A DNA stretch of 64,000 nt from Microbacterium sufflavum. GTDB lineage: Bacteria > Actinomycetota > Actinomycetes > Actinomycetales > Microbacteriaceae. Position 1 is the first letter of the stretch; the number at the start of each line of letters is the position of its first letter. The position numbers and the translations under genes are program-made. Positions 17,370 to 25,798 of this stretch are shown here, one piece after another. The stretch spans positions 2,232,001 to 2,296,000 of the forward strand of contig NZ_CP078076.1 in NCBI RefSeq assembly GCF_023101165.1, read 5' to 3'. The notes under the pieces were generated by a model. That model was not told where the DNA came from. It saw nothing but the letters and a program-made list of their open reading frames with translations, and ran no database searches.

Positions 17370-17981
17370 CTATCGATCGGCTGGCGGTGCAGAGCCATCG
17401 GTCCGCCTCGCCGCGGTGCCACCGGTCAGGGCCTCGGTGACCGCGACGCTCAGCCCCGGCATCGGATCCACCGGCACAGCGAGGGCCTGCAGCGCCCGGC
17501 TGAAGTAGTTGCGCGCCGCCGCGGCGAGGGTGATGTCGACGATCTGCCGGTCGGAGAACCCCGCGTCGCGCAGGCGCTGCGAGTCGGCGTCGGTCATGGC
17601 CTCCGGCTCGCGGGAGAGCCGCTCGGCGTACCGGATCACCGCCTGCTCCGCCGGGTCGAAGGCGCTGTCGTCGCCCTCGCCGAACGCGGCGAGCCCGGCC
17701 TCGTCGACCTGGCCGATGCGCACCGCGCGGCGTCCGTGCGCCAGGAGGCAGTGCGCCGACCCGATCGCGCGGGCGGCGCCGAGCGTGGCCGCCTCGTACA
17801 CGCGGACGCCGATCGACGGCACCACCGCGTGGACGAGGGCCTCGAAGGCCGCGTAGGCCTCCGGGTTCACGGCCATCGCCTGGGTGTGGGCGAAGACGAA
17901 GCCGTCCTCGGCGATGTCGCTGTCGTACATGGCGGCGACGGGACCTTCGGCGGTGGCCGCCATCGGGGTGCGGATGATCAT
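17370..17981 (-). CDS. carboxymuconolactone decarboxylase/AhpD-like protein
   Basis: A 203-residue all-helical protein of the AhpD/CMD superfamily, many members of which are alkylhydroperoxidase-related. The active-site helix reads GSAHCLLAHGRRAVRIG. The catalytic cysteine and the histidine four residues later are present, but the first cysteine of the redox CxxC is replaced by serine. It cannot form the usual disulfide, so peroxidase activity is uncertain. ATG 17981 was chosen because GAGGGAG lies 6 bases upstream. A GTG at 18029, five bases after TATCCT, is a possible longer leaderless start. Confidence 0.8.
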   Translation of the reverse strand: MIIRTPMAATAEGPVAAMYDSDIAEDGFVFAHTQAMAVNPEAYAAFEALVHAVVPSIGVRVYEAATLGAARAIGSAHCLLAHGRRAVRIGQVDEAGLAAFGEGDDSAFDPAEQAVIRYAERLSREPEAMTDADSQRLRDAGFSDRQIVDITLAAAARNYFSRALQALAVPVDPMPGLSVAVTEALTGGTAARRTDGSAPPADR

Positions 17982-18094
17982 GTCGACTCCCTCGTCCGGG
18001 CCCGCCGGAGGGGCGTTGACCCGCATCACCCGGAAGGATACGCCCGACCGCGCACCGCGGGTAGGGCCGCGGAGCCGTCCCTCTCCGGCGGGCG

Positions 18095-18100
18095 TACCAT
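18095..18100 (+). promoter_or_regulatory. -10 box of leaderless promoter for 18107 gene
   Basis: TACCAT lies six bases before the ATG at 18107. An 11-bp inverted repeat (18000-18010/18083-18093) sits just upstream. Confidence 0.6.
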
Positions 18101-18106
18101 CGAAGG

Positions 18107-18253
18107 ATGACCGAGAAGACGCCGCGCAACGCCGAGCAGGAGACCGCGCCCGTGCTGCAGCCGCTCCCCGCCGCGCTCGAGGTGCTCGACGGGGATGCCG
18201 TCGGCTTCTGCAGCAACGGCGTCTGCCACCTCCCCGCGCCGTCGACGCGGTAG
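18107..18253 (+). CDS. 48-residue protein with a CSNGVC motif
   Basis: A very small protein, MTEKTPRNAEQETAPVLQPL at the start and ending with FCSNGVCHLP plus a short tail. The polar first half is followed by one compact segment with two cysteines four residues apart, which could bind a metal or form a disulfide. It has no signal peptide. It is probably real because a TACCAT box lies exactly six bases before the ATG, as in clearly functional genes nearby, and codon use is typical. The neighbour across the divergent promoter is the AhpD-like gene, so a thiol-redox link is possible but unproven. Confidence 0.6.
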   Translation: MTEKTPRNAEQETAPVLQPLPAALEVLDGDAVGFCSNGVCHLPAPSTR

Positions 18254-18282
18254 GCGACAGACGCCGTCACACCCGAGCGGTG

Positions 18283-19758
18283 TCAGTGGCCCCCGAGGCC
18301 GCCCTCACCGGCATCGTCGGCGGGCTTGCGAACGAACGGGCTGAGCGCCACCGCCGCGAGCGAGATGATCGCCGCGATGAGGAACGCCATGCGTGCACCG
18401 GGTGCCCCCGCGACCGCCCGCGACAGACCCTCGTCTTCTCCCGCGTGCAGGATCGCCGAGTACGTGACCGTGAGCAGCGCGACTCCGGCCGCACCGCCCA
18501 CCTGCTGCAGCGTGTTGAGGACGGCCGAGCCGTGCGAGTACAGCGACCGGTGCAGCGAGCCCAGCGACGAGGAGAACAGCGGGGTGAACGACATCGCGAG
18601 TCCGACCGACATGGCCGCCTGCACGATGATGAGCAGCCACCACACGGTGTGCTCGCCCACGGTGGAGTAGAAGAACAGCGCCGCCGAGACCAGGATCGTG
18701 CCGGGGATGAGCAGCGGGCGCGTGCCCTTCGCGTCGTACACGCGGCCCATCACCGGACCGAGCAGGCCCATCAGGACGGAACCCGGGAGCAGGATCAGCC
18801 CCGACTCCAGCGCCGTGAGACCCGCCACGTTCTGCAGGTACTGCGGGAGCAGCGTGAGCGTGCCGAACATCGACAGCGCCAGGATGGTCATGATGATCAC
18901 CGCGAGCGAGAAGTTGCCGACGCGGAACACCCGGAGGTCGAGCAGGGCGTCGTCCACGCGCTGCAGCACCAGCTGACGCCACACGAACATCGCGAGCGAC
19001 ACGGCGCCGACCGACAGCGCGATCACGCCCGCCGTGCCGCCCGAGCCGCCCTCGCCGCCGAACTGGCTGAGTCCGAACACGATGCCGCCGAAGCCGAGCG
19101 CCGCGAGCGGGATCGACAGCACGTCGAGCGGAGCCTTGCGGGTCTCGCCCAGGTTCGTCATCCACTTCACGCCCATGCCGAGCGACACGAGGGCGATGGG
19201 CAGCACGATCGCGAACAGCGCCCGCCAGTTGAACGCATCGAGCACGGCGCCGGCGAGCGTCGGGCCGATGGCGGGGGCGAGCGAGATCACGAGGCCGACC
19301 CGGCCCATCATGCGGCCGCGCGACTGCGGCGGCACGACGTTCATGATCGTCGTCATCAGCAGCGGCATCATGATGCCGGTGCCCGCGGCCTGGATCACCC
19401 GGCCGACCAGCAGCACCGAGAAGCCGGGCGCGACCAGCGCGACCAGGGTGCCCAGCGAGAAGGCCGTCATCGCGGCGATGAAGACCTGACGGGTCGTGAA
19501 GCGCTGCAGGATGAAGCCGGTCGTCGGGATGACGACCGCCATAGTGAGCATGAAGGCGCTCGTGAGCCACTGCCCGAGCTCGGGCGGGATGCCCAGGTCG
19601 GTGTTGAGGTGCGGGATCGCGATCCCCATCGTGGTCTCGTTGAGGATGGCGACGAAGGCCGCGACGAGCAGGAGCCAGATCACGCGCATGTCGCGGCGGG
19701 GGATCTCACCGCTCTGTGCGGGAGGCGTCGAGATGGAGCCGGTATCGACGGCAGACAT
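18283..19758 (-). CDS. DHA2-type MFS multidrug transporter
   Basis: A 491-residue major-facilitator protein with about 14 membrane segments, the layout of the EmrB/QacA drug:H+ antiporters. After the first helix it has NETTMGIAIPHLNTDL and the motif-C-like stretch VISLAPAIGPTLAGAVLD in helix 5, which is typical of exporters. Substrate is unknown. The ATG at 19758 has GGAGG upstream, and sequence before it is not family-like. It is divergent from the ABC exporter at 19920, which suggests a two-transporter efflux locus, though no regulator gene lies between them. Confidence 0.9.
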   Translation of the reverse strand: MSAVDTGSISTPPAQSGEIPRRDMRVIWLLLVAAFVAILNETTMGIAIPHLNTDLGIPPELGQWLTSAFMLTMAVVIPTTGFILQRFTTRQVFIAAMTAFSLGTLVALVAPGFSVLLVGRVIQAAGTGIMMPLLMTTIMNVVPPQSRGRMMGRVGLVISLAPAIGPTLAGAVLDAFNWRALFAIVLPIALVSLGMGVKWMTNLGETRKAPLDVLSIPLAALGFGGIVFGLSQFGGEGGSGGTAGVIALSVGAVSLAMFVWRQLVLQRVDDALLDLRVFRVGNFSLAVIIMTILALSMFGTLTLLPQYLQNVAGLTALESGLILLPGSVLMGLLGPVMGRVYDAKGTRPLLIPGTILVSAALFFYSTVGEHTVWWLLIIVQAAMSVGLAMSFTPLFSSSLGSLHRSLYSHGSAVLNTLQQVGGAAGVALLTVTYSAILHAGEDEGLSRAVAGAPGARMAFLIAAIISLAAVALSPFVRKPADDAGEGGLGGH

Positions 19759-19907
19759 GGGCGGCCTCCAGGGCATCGAGGGGGAAGGAAGGCGCGAGAG
19801 TTCGCAGGAGTCACTCAGCGTAACGGGTGCCGCGGACATTTCATTCCGATCCCTGCGATATCCGCTCAGGGCGGAGATCCGCGGGCGGCGACGTCGGCGC
19901 CCGTGGG

Positions 19908-19913
19908 TACGCT
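19908..19913 (+). promoter_or_regulatory. -10 box of leaderless promoter for the ABC exporter
   Basis: TACGCT lies six bases before the ATG at 19920. Confidence 0.6.
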
Positions 19914-19919
19914 TGCGCC

Positions 19920-22022
19920 ATGAGCATGGGCGGTATGGGCGGCGGGCCACGGGCCGGGTTCCGCGGGGTCGACGAGGAGGCCCAGCGCCGCCAGAACGCC
20001 GAGGCTCCGCGCATCGAGGGCCTGGGCAGCCGCGTGGTCGCGCTGTTCAGCGCCTACCGGTGGCGCATCCTCGTGACGGGCGTGCTGGTGGTCGTGGGAG
20101 CGGGCATCGCGGTCATCCCGCCGTTGCTGGTGCAGCGCATCTTCGACGACGCACTCTTCCCGGTCGACGGCGGCGGCCCTCACCTGCAGCTGCTGGCCTG
20201 GCTCGTGGGCGCGATGGTCGCCCTGTTCCTGCTCTCGGCCGGACTCGGCGTCGTGCAGACGTGGCTCACCGCGACCGTCGGCAACAGCGTCACGGGCGAC
20301 CTGCGGGTGCGCCTTTTCGAGCACCTGCAGGCGATGGAGCTCGGGTTCTTCACCCGTACCAAGACCGGGGTCATCCAGTCGCGCCTGCAGAACGACGTCG
20401 GCGGGGTGTCCGGCGTGCTCACCAACACCGTCACGAGCATCCTCGGCAATGCCGTCACCGTGATCGCCTCGCTCGTCGCGATGATCCTGATCGACTGGCG
20501 CCTCACCCTGATCGCGGTCGTGCTGATGCCGTTCCTCGTGCTCGTCCAGCGCCGCGTCGGCCAGGTGCGGGCGCGCATCGCGGGGGAGACGCAGGAGTCG
20601 CTGTCGGAGCTCACGTCGATCACGCAGGAGACGCTGAGCGTGTCGGGCATGCTGCTCTCCAAGGCGTTCAACCGGCAGCGCACCGAGTCGGAGCGCTACC
20701 AGGCGGAGAACCGCAACCAGGTGGTCCTCCAGGTGCGCCGCGCGATGAGCGGTCAGGGCTTCTTCGCGGTCGTGCAGGTGATCATGGCCAGCGTCCCCGC
20801 CGTCATCTATCTCGTGTCCGGATTCTTCATCGCGGGCGGCACCGGTGCCATCACCGCCGGCACCATCGTGGCGTTCACGACCGTGCAGGCCCGGCTGCTC
20901 ATGCCGCTGATGGGGCTCATGCGCGTCTCGCTCGACCTGCAGACGTCCTCCGCGCTGTTCGCGCGCATCTTCGAGTACCTCGACCTGGTGCCCGAGATCA
21001 CCGACGCGCCCGACGCGATCACGGTCGACCGGGCGCCGGGGCCGCGCGGTCGCGTGGAGTTCGCCGACGTGGTGTTCCGCTACCCGGATGCCGCGCCCGA
21101 CGCCCGACCCACGCTGCACGGCGTGTCGTTCGTGGCGGAGCCGGGGCAGCACGTGGCGTTCGTCGGGCCGTCCGGGGCGGGCAAGACCACGATCATCTAC
21201 CTCGCACCGCGCCTGTACGAAGCCACGGAGGGCACCGTCCTGTTCGCCGGCGCCGACGTGCGCACGCTGCGGCAGGAGTCGATCATCGACGACGTGGGCA
21301 TCGTGTCGCAGGAGACCTACCTCTTCCATGCGACCATCCGCGAGAACCTCCTGTACGCCAAGCCGGACGCGACCGAGCAGGAGCTGATCGCCGCCTGCAC
21401 CGCGGCCAACATCCACCACATCATCAGCGGGTTCGAGAAGGGCTACGACACCGTGGTCGGCGAACGCGGCTACCGGTTGTCCGGCGGGGAGAAGCAGCGG
21501 ATCGCGATCGCGCGCGTCCTGCTCAAGGACCCGCCGGTGCTGCTGCTCGACGAGGCGACCTCGGCGCTCGACACCGTGTCGGAACGCGTCGTGCAGGAGG
21601 CGCTGGACGAGGCGGCGAAGGGACGCACGACTCTCTCGATCGCGCACCGGCTGTCCACCGTCATGGGCGCCGACGTGATCCACGTGATCGATGCGGGCCG
21701 CATCGTCGAGTCCGGCACGCACGCCGAGCTGCTGGCGCAGGGCGGGCTCTACGCCGAGCTCGCGGCGCAGCAGGTGGCGGCCTCGCGCGTGCTCACCGTC
21801 GAGGCGGAGATCGAGGAAGACGACGCGGGGGAGCCCGCGACCGGGGGCGTGCGGGCGGCGCTCGACGCCCGCCGTGCCGACCGCGCACCGGACGACGCGG
21901 CTGCGGCGGACGCCGTCACCGCACTCGCGACCGCCGCTCCGCTGATCACGCCGTCCGCACCGGCGGCGGCCACCGGGGTCACGACGCCCGACCCCGACGA
22001 GTCCGCCCTCCCCGAGGCCTGA
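19920..22022 (+). CDS. ABC exporter, fused membrane and ATPase domains
   Basis: A 700-residue half-transporter of the MsbA/LmrA type that works as a dimer in the cytoplasmic membrane. The membrane domain has about six helices (roughly residues 40-340). The ATPase domain follows with Walker A GPSGAGKTT, signature LSGGEKQRIAIARVLL and Walker B VLLLDEATSALD, then the switch histidine in SIAHRLST. A Gly/Met-rich head (MSMGGMGGG) and an Ala-rich, acidic tail of about 90 residues are extra. The cargo is unknown; lipids or drugs are usual. The ATG follows a -10 box by six bases. It converges with the SDR gene after 17 bp. Confidence 0.92.
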   Translation: MSMGGMGGGPRAGFRGVDEEAQRRQNAEAPRIEGLGSRVVALFSAYRWRILVTGVLVVVGAGIAVIPPLLVQRIFDDALFPVDGGGPHLQLLAWLVGAMVALFLLSAGLGVVQTWLTATVGNSVTGDLRVRLFEHLQAMELGFFTRTKTGVIQSRLQNDVGGVSGVLTNTVTSILGNAVTVIASLVAMILIDWRLTLIAVVLMPFLVLVQRRVGQVRARIAGETQESLSELTSITQETLSVSGMLLSKAFNRQRTESERYQAENRNQVVLQVRRAMSGQGFFAVVQVIMASVPAVIYLVSGFFIAGGTGAITAGTIVAFTTVQARLLMPLMGLMRVSLDLQTSSALFARIFEYLDLVPEITDAPDAITVDRAPGPRGRVEFADVVFRYPDAAPDARPTLHGVSFVAEPGQHVAFVGPSGAGKTTIIYLAPRLYEATEGTVLFAGADVRTLRQESIIDDVGIVSQETYLFHATIRENLLYAKPDATEQELIAACTAANIHHIISGFEKGYDTVVGERGYRLSGGEKQRIAIARVLLKDPPVLLLDEATSALDTVSERVVQEALDEAAKGRTTLSIAHRLSTVMGADVIHVIDAGRIVESGTHAELLAQGGLYAELAAQQVAASRVLTVEAEIEEDDAGEPATGGVRAALDARRADRAPDDAAAADAVTALATAAPLITPSAPAAATGVTTPDPDESALPEA

Positions 22023-22039
22023 GCGCCAGGGCGGCGGCG

Positions 22040-22813
22040 TCAGTGCACGGACAGGCCGCCGTCGACGAACAGCGAGTGCCCGGTGACGTAGGCCGAGCCC
22101 GCACCGGCGAGGAACACCGCGGCGCCCGCGAAGTCGCTCGGTAGTCCGTTGCGTCCGATCATGGTGCGCGCGGCGAGGGCCGCGATGGTGTCGGGGTCCT
22201 GCTGCAGCCGGGCGTTCAGCGGGGTGAGCACGAACCCGGGCACCAGGGTGTTGCTCGTGACCCCGGTGCCACCCCAGGCCTCGGCTTCGGAGCGCATGAG
22301 CGACTCGACCGCGCCCTTCGACGCGCCGTACACGCCGCTGCCCACGAAAGCCCGGTGTGCCTGCTGCGAGCTGATGTGGATGAGCCGTCCATAGCCGCGG
22401 GACGCCATGCCCCTCGCGTACCGCTGGCCGAGCAGGAACGGCGCCAGCGCGTTGACCGTCATGGTCGCGTCCCAGTCGTCCTGCGTGATCTCGGCGTAGG
22501 GCGGCCGGAGGTTGATGCCCGCCGAGTTCACCAGGATGTCCGGCTCGCCGAACGGCTCCGCGGCCGCGGCGGCTGCGGCGTGGATGCCGTCGCGCGTGCC
22601 CAGGTCGCCGACGACCCCGGCCGCGCGGGCGCCGTGACCGCGCAGCTCCTCGACGGTCTCGCGGATGCGCTCCTCGCCACGGGCGACGATCACGGTCGCG
22701 GCGCCCGCGCGGGCGAGTGCGGTGGCGATGCCGCGGCCGATGCCGGAGCTGCCGCCGGTCACCACGGCCGTGCGACCGTCGAGCGAGAACAGCGAGTCGA
22801 GGTAGGCGTTCAT
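22040..22813 (-). CDS. short-chain dehydrogenase/reductase
   Basis: A 257-residue classical SDR. The NAD(P)-binding TGGSSGIG lies at about residues 19-26, NSAG at about 91-94, the catalytic serine in HISSQQAH, and YxxxK as YGASK. PGFVLTPLNA and the C-terminal VDGGLSVH are also typical. Gluconate 5-dehydrogenase-like and 3-oxoacyl-ACP reductase-like enzymes share this pattern, so substrate and direction are open. It lies 25 bp downstream of the glycosyltransferase gene and is the last gene of the minus-strand run that starts with nrtR. Confidence 0.88.
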   Translation of the reverse strand: MNAYLDSLFSLDGRTAVVTGGSSGIGRGIATALARAGAATVIVARGEERIRETVEELRGHGARAAGVVGDLGTRDGIHAAAAAAAEPFGEPDILVNSAGINLRPPYAEITQDDWDATMTVNALAPFLLGQRYARGMASRGYGRLIHISSQQAHRAFVGSGVYGASKGAVESLMRSEAEAWGGTGVTSNTLVPGFVLTPLNARLQQDPDTIAALAARTMIGRNGLPSDFAGAAVFLAGAGSAYVTGHSLFVDGGLSVH

Positions 22814-22838
22814 ACGGGCGGCCTTTCAGGGGTCGGGC

Positions 22839-23783
22839 TCACCAGTCCAGGGCGTCGGCGAGCGCGGGATCGGGAGCGGCGTCGGCGAACTCCGGCAGCG
22901 CCCGCAGCTCGGCCAGGAAGGCCTGCACCTCGGCGTCGTACGCCGGGTCGGGGTGCGTACGGGCGATGTCGAGCAGGGGAGGGACGTCCATCGCCAGGAT
23001 GAGGTCGAGGCGGGCGGTGACGGCGGCGTGCTCCCCGGCGGCGTGCAGCACCGCGATGCCGCCGCGGAGGGCCGTGAGGTAGTCGCGGAGCACGGGGAGC
23101 TGGGCCTTGCTCTGCGTGATCGACGTGCCGTCGGCCCTGACCCGCCACTCGACGACGACGTCGGGGATGACGTCGAACGCCCCGGCGCGGGTGTACAGGG
23201 TCTGCGCGACGACCTGGTCCTCGTAGGCGACGCCCTCGGGGAAGCGGAGGTCGGTCCACAGCGGCGTCCTGCTCACCTTCGACCACGCGACGATGTTCGA
23301 CGCGGCCGCGGGGTGCTCGGCAAGCGTGGTGGCGCGTCGCTCGGGGGCGGTGGCGGCGGCGACCCACGGCTGCACGCGCCCCGCGACGTAGCGGTCGCCC
23401 TGCCACCGCGACCGCACGTACGCGCCGGCGGCGAGGTCGCTCCCGGTCTCCTCGAGCGTGCCGAGCAGCCGGGCGAGCGCCGTGGGGCGCAGTTCGTCGT
23501 CGGCGTCGAGGAACCCGGTGTACGGGGTGTCCACGAGCGAGAGGCCCACGTTGCGCGCGGCACCGAGGCCGCGGGAGGCGGCGTGACGCATCGACGTGAA
23601 CCGCGGATCCGCGGCCGCGGCGGCGTCGAAGATCGCGCCCGTGTCGTCGGTCGAGCCGTCGTCGATGAGGATGGCACGCCAGCGTCGCTCGGTCTGCGCG
23701 CGCAGCGAGTCGAGCGCGGCGGGGGCGAAGGCGGCGATGTCGCGTCCTGGCACGACCAGGGTCACGAGCGGGGCGTCGGTCAC
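22839..23783 (-). CDS. family 2 glycosyltransferase
   Basis: A 314-residue GT2 protein. The GT-A nucleotide-sugar fold is shown by TLVVPGRDIAAF at the start, LIDDGSTDDTG (about residues 38-48), SRGLGAARNVGL and the metal-binding FLDADDELRP. FPEGVAYEDQVV supplies the likely acceptor-side ED motif. No membrane segment is visible. The acceptor may be a cell-wall or capsule glycan, but nothing nearby shows which. The GTG at 23783 lies six bases after a TAGACT box, so the gene probably has its own leaderless promoter inside the 22-bp gap behind nifS. Confidence 0.88.
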   Translation of the reverse strand: MTDAPLVTLVVPGRDIAAFAPAALDSLRAQTERRWRAILIDDGSTDDTGAIFDAAAAADPRFTSMRHAASRGLGAARNVGLSLVDTPYTGFLDADDELRPTALARLLGTLEETGSDLAAGAYVRSRWQGDRYVAGRVQPWVAAATAPERRATTLAEHPAAASNIVAWSKVSRTPLWTDLRFPEGVAYEDQVVAQTLYTRAGAFDVIPDVVVEWRVRADGTSITQSKAQLPVLRDYLTALRGGIAVLHAAGEHAAVTARLDLILAMDVPPLLDIARTHPDPAYDAEVQAFLAELRALPEFADAAPDPALADALDW

Positions 23784-23789
23784 CAGCCG

Positions 23790-23795
23790 AGTCTA
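23790..23795 (-). promoter_or_regulatory. -10 box of leaderless promoter for the GT2 gene
   Basis: TAGACT on the minus strand, six bases before the GTG at 23783, just downstream of the nifS stop. Confidence 0.6.
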
Positions 23796-23805
23796 GAGCC
23801 GCAGC

Positions 23806-24942
23806 TCACCCGCGGACGGCGTCCACCGAGGCGGCGACGAGGGCGGCGAGGCGCTCCGGCGCGTCGTCCGGGAGGGGGGCGCGCCCGAACGTGAAGCGCA
23901 CCGAGGTCTGGGCGACCGCGGGGTCGACGCCGCACGCGAGCAGCACGTGCGACGGCTCGTCGCTGCCCGCCGCGCACGCGGAGCCGCTGGACGAGATGAC
24001 GCCGCGCCGCTCCAGCTCCAGCAGCACCGCCTCGCCGCTCACCCCCGCGATCGTGAAGCTGGCCGTGGCGGGCAGACGGCGCACGGGGTCGCCCGTGAGC
24101 GCCGCCTCCGGCACCCGCCGCAGCACCTCGGCGATGAAGCGTCCGGTCGCGGCGCCGATCCGCGCCCCCGCGACCTCGCGTTCCCGTTCGGCGAGGTCGA
24201 GCGCGGTCGCCAGGCCCACGGCGCCCGCGACGTCGGCGGTGCCCGAGCGGCGCCCGCGCTCCTGTCCGCCGCCGTGCAGCAACGGCTCCAGGGGCAGGCG
24301 GCCACGCACCGCGAGCGCGCCCGTGCCCTTGGGGGCGCCCAGCTTGTGCCCGGCGATCGACACCGCGTCGGCGCCGAGGTCGCGCAGCGGCAGCCAGCCC
24401 GCCGACTGCACGGCGTCGAGGTGCAGCGGCACTCCCCGCGCACGGGCGACCGCGGCAAGGGCCTCGACGTCCTGCACCGTGCCGATCTCGTTGTTCGCGT
24501 GCCCCAGCGCGACCAGTGCCGTGTCATCGCGGAGCGCGGCGGCGAGGGCCTCGGTGGTGACGCGGCCGTCCGGCCCCACGTCGAGCGCCGTCACCTCCAC
24601 GTCGTGGAACCGCGCGAGGAACGCGGCCGACTCCAGGATCGACTCGTGCTCGATCGGCGACACCACGACGTGACGGCGCCCCGAGCTCAGCGCGCCGAGC
24701 ACCAGTCCCTTCACCGCGAGGTTGTTCGCCTCGGTGCCGCCGCTGGTGAACACGACGTCGCCGCGGCGCATCCCGAGCACGTGCGCGACCCTGGCCCTGG
24801 CGTCCTCGAGGGCCTCCGCCGCCGCCTCTCCCGCGGTGTGGTGGCTGGCGGGGTTGCCGTACACCGTCGTGAGGTACGGCTGCATCGCGGCCAGCACCTC
24901 CGGGCGGACGGGTGAGGTGGCGGCGTGGTCGAGGTACAGCAC
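23806..24942 (-). CDS. nifS: cysteine desulfurase, NAD-operon type
   Basis: A 378-residue PLP-dependent cysteine desulfurase that supplies sulfur for Fe-S clusters. It begins MLYLDHAATSPVRPEVL. FTSGGTEANNLAVKG, SIEHES-like PIEHESIL, the PLP lysine in SIAGHKLGAPKG and the catalytic cysteine loop SSGSACAAGSDEPSH are all present. It starts with GTG four bases after nadC. As with nifS near nadABC in Bacillus, its likely job is to build the [4Fe-4S] cluster of NadA, but this is an inference from position. Confidence 0.9.
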   Translation of the reverse strand: MLYLDHAATSPVRPEVLAAMQPYLTTVYGNPASHHTAGEAAAEALEDARARVAHVLGMRRGDVVFTSGGTEANNLAVKGLVLGALSSGRRHVVVSPIEHESILESAAFLARFHDVEVTALDVGPDGRVTTEALAAALRDDTALVALGHANNEIGTVQDVEALAAVARARGVPLHLDAVQSAGWLPLRDLGADAVSIAGHKLGAPKGTGALAVRGRLPLEPLLHGGGQERGRRSGTADVAGAVGLATALDLAEREREVAGARIGAATGRFIAEVLRRVPEAALTGDPVRRLPATASFTIAGVSGEAVLLELERRGVISSSGSACAAGSDEPSHVLLACGVDPAVAQTSVRFTFGRAPLPDDAPERLAALVAASVDAVRG

Positions 24943-24946
24943 GGCG

Positions 24947-25798
24947 TCAGTCGATCCGCAGATCCAGGCCGAGATCGAGCGCGCGGGCCGAGTGGGTGAG
25001 CGCCCCGACGGAGATGACGTCCACTCCCGTGCGGGCGATCGCGGCCACGGTGTCGAGGTCGACGCCGCCCGAAGCCTCCGCGGTCGCGCGACCGTCGATC
25101 AGCGCGACACCGGCGCGCAGCTCGTCCGGGGTGAAGTTGTCCAGCAGCACCGTGTGCGCGCCGCCGTCGAGCACCGCGGGGATCTGGTCGAGCCGGTCGA
25201 CCTCGACCACGACGTGCGCGGTGTGCGGCAGTCGCGCCACGGCCTCGCGCAGCGCCGACGCCAGGTCGAGACCGCTGCGCTGCAGCACCGCGAGGTGGTT
25301 GTCCTTCGCCATGACCGCGTCGGACAGGGAGAAGCGGTGGTTGCGGCCACCCCCGCAGGCGACGGCGTGGCGCTCGAACGCCCGGAGCCCCGGGGTGGTC
25401 TTCCTGGTGTCGGCGATGCGGGCGCGCGTGCCCTCGACCGCCGCGACGTACGCGGCGGTGAGGGTCGCGATGCCCGACATGCGCTGCGTGAAGTTCAGCG
25501 CCACCCGCTCGGCGGTCAGCAGGCTTCGGGCGGCTCCGGTCACGGTCGCGAGCACGTCACCCGCAGCGAACGCGTCGCCCTCGCCCACGTGCAGGTCCAC
25601 GGTGACCTCCGGGTCGGTGAGGGTGAAGGCGGCGGCGAACACCTCTCCGCCGCTGAACACCCCGGGCTCGCGGGCGACGAGGTCGGCGGTCGCGGTGGCG
25701 TCGGCGGGCAGCAGCGTCGCACTGGTCAGGTCGCCCCACGGGGCGTCCTCCTCGAGGGCGGCGCCGACCACGCGGGTGAGGGTGGCACGGGTGAGCAT
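24947..25798 (-). CDS. nadC: nicotinate-nucleotide pyrophosphorylase (carboxylating)
   Basis: A 283-residue quinolinate phosphoribosyltransferase that converts quinolinate and PRPP to nicotinate mononucleotide, the third step of de novo NAD synthesis. Family sequence starts at residue 1. LNFTQRMSGIATLT, ADTRKTTPGLR, EKHAV-like ERHAVACGGGRNHR and the strand EVDRLDQIPAVLDGG are visible, with ASGGVDL and ISVGALTHSA at the phosphate site. Its ATG overlaps the nadB stop by one base (TGATG), so translation is coupled. Confidence 0.96.
   Translation of the reverse strand: MLTRATLTRVVGAALEEDAPWGDLTSATLLPADATATADLVAREPGVFSGGEVFAAAFTLTDPEVTVDLHVGEGDAFAAGDVLATVTGAARSLLTAERVALNFTQRMSGIATLTAAYVAAVEGTRARIADTRKTTPGLRAFERHAVACGGGRNHRFSLSDAVMAKDNHLAVLQRSGLDLASALREAVARLPHTAHVVVEVDRLDQIPAVLDGGAHTVLLDNFTPDELRAGVALIDGRATAEASGGVDLDTVAAIARTGVDVISVGALTHSARALDLGLDLRID

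Noticed and set aside
17982..18029. GTG 18029 or ATG 18026 as the start of the AhpD-like gene
   Set aside because: They fit a leaderless start fairly well, but ATG 17981 has a strong ribosome binding site and matches the family start. Kept only as an alternative.
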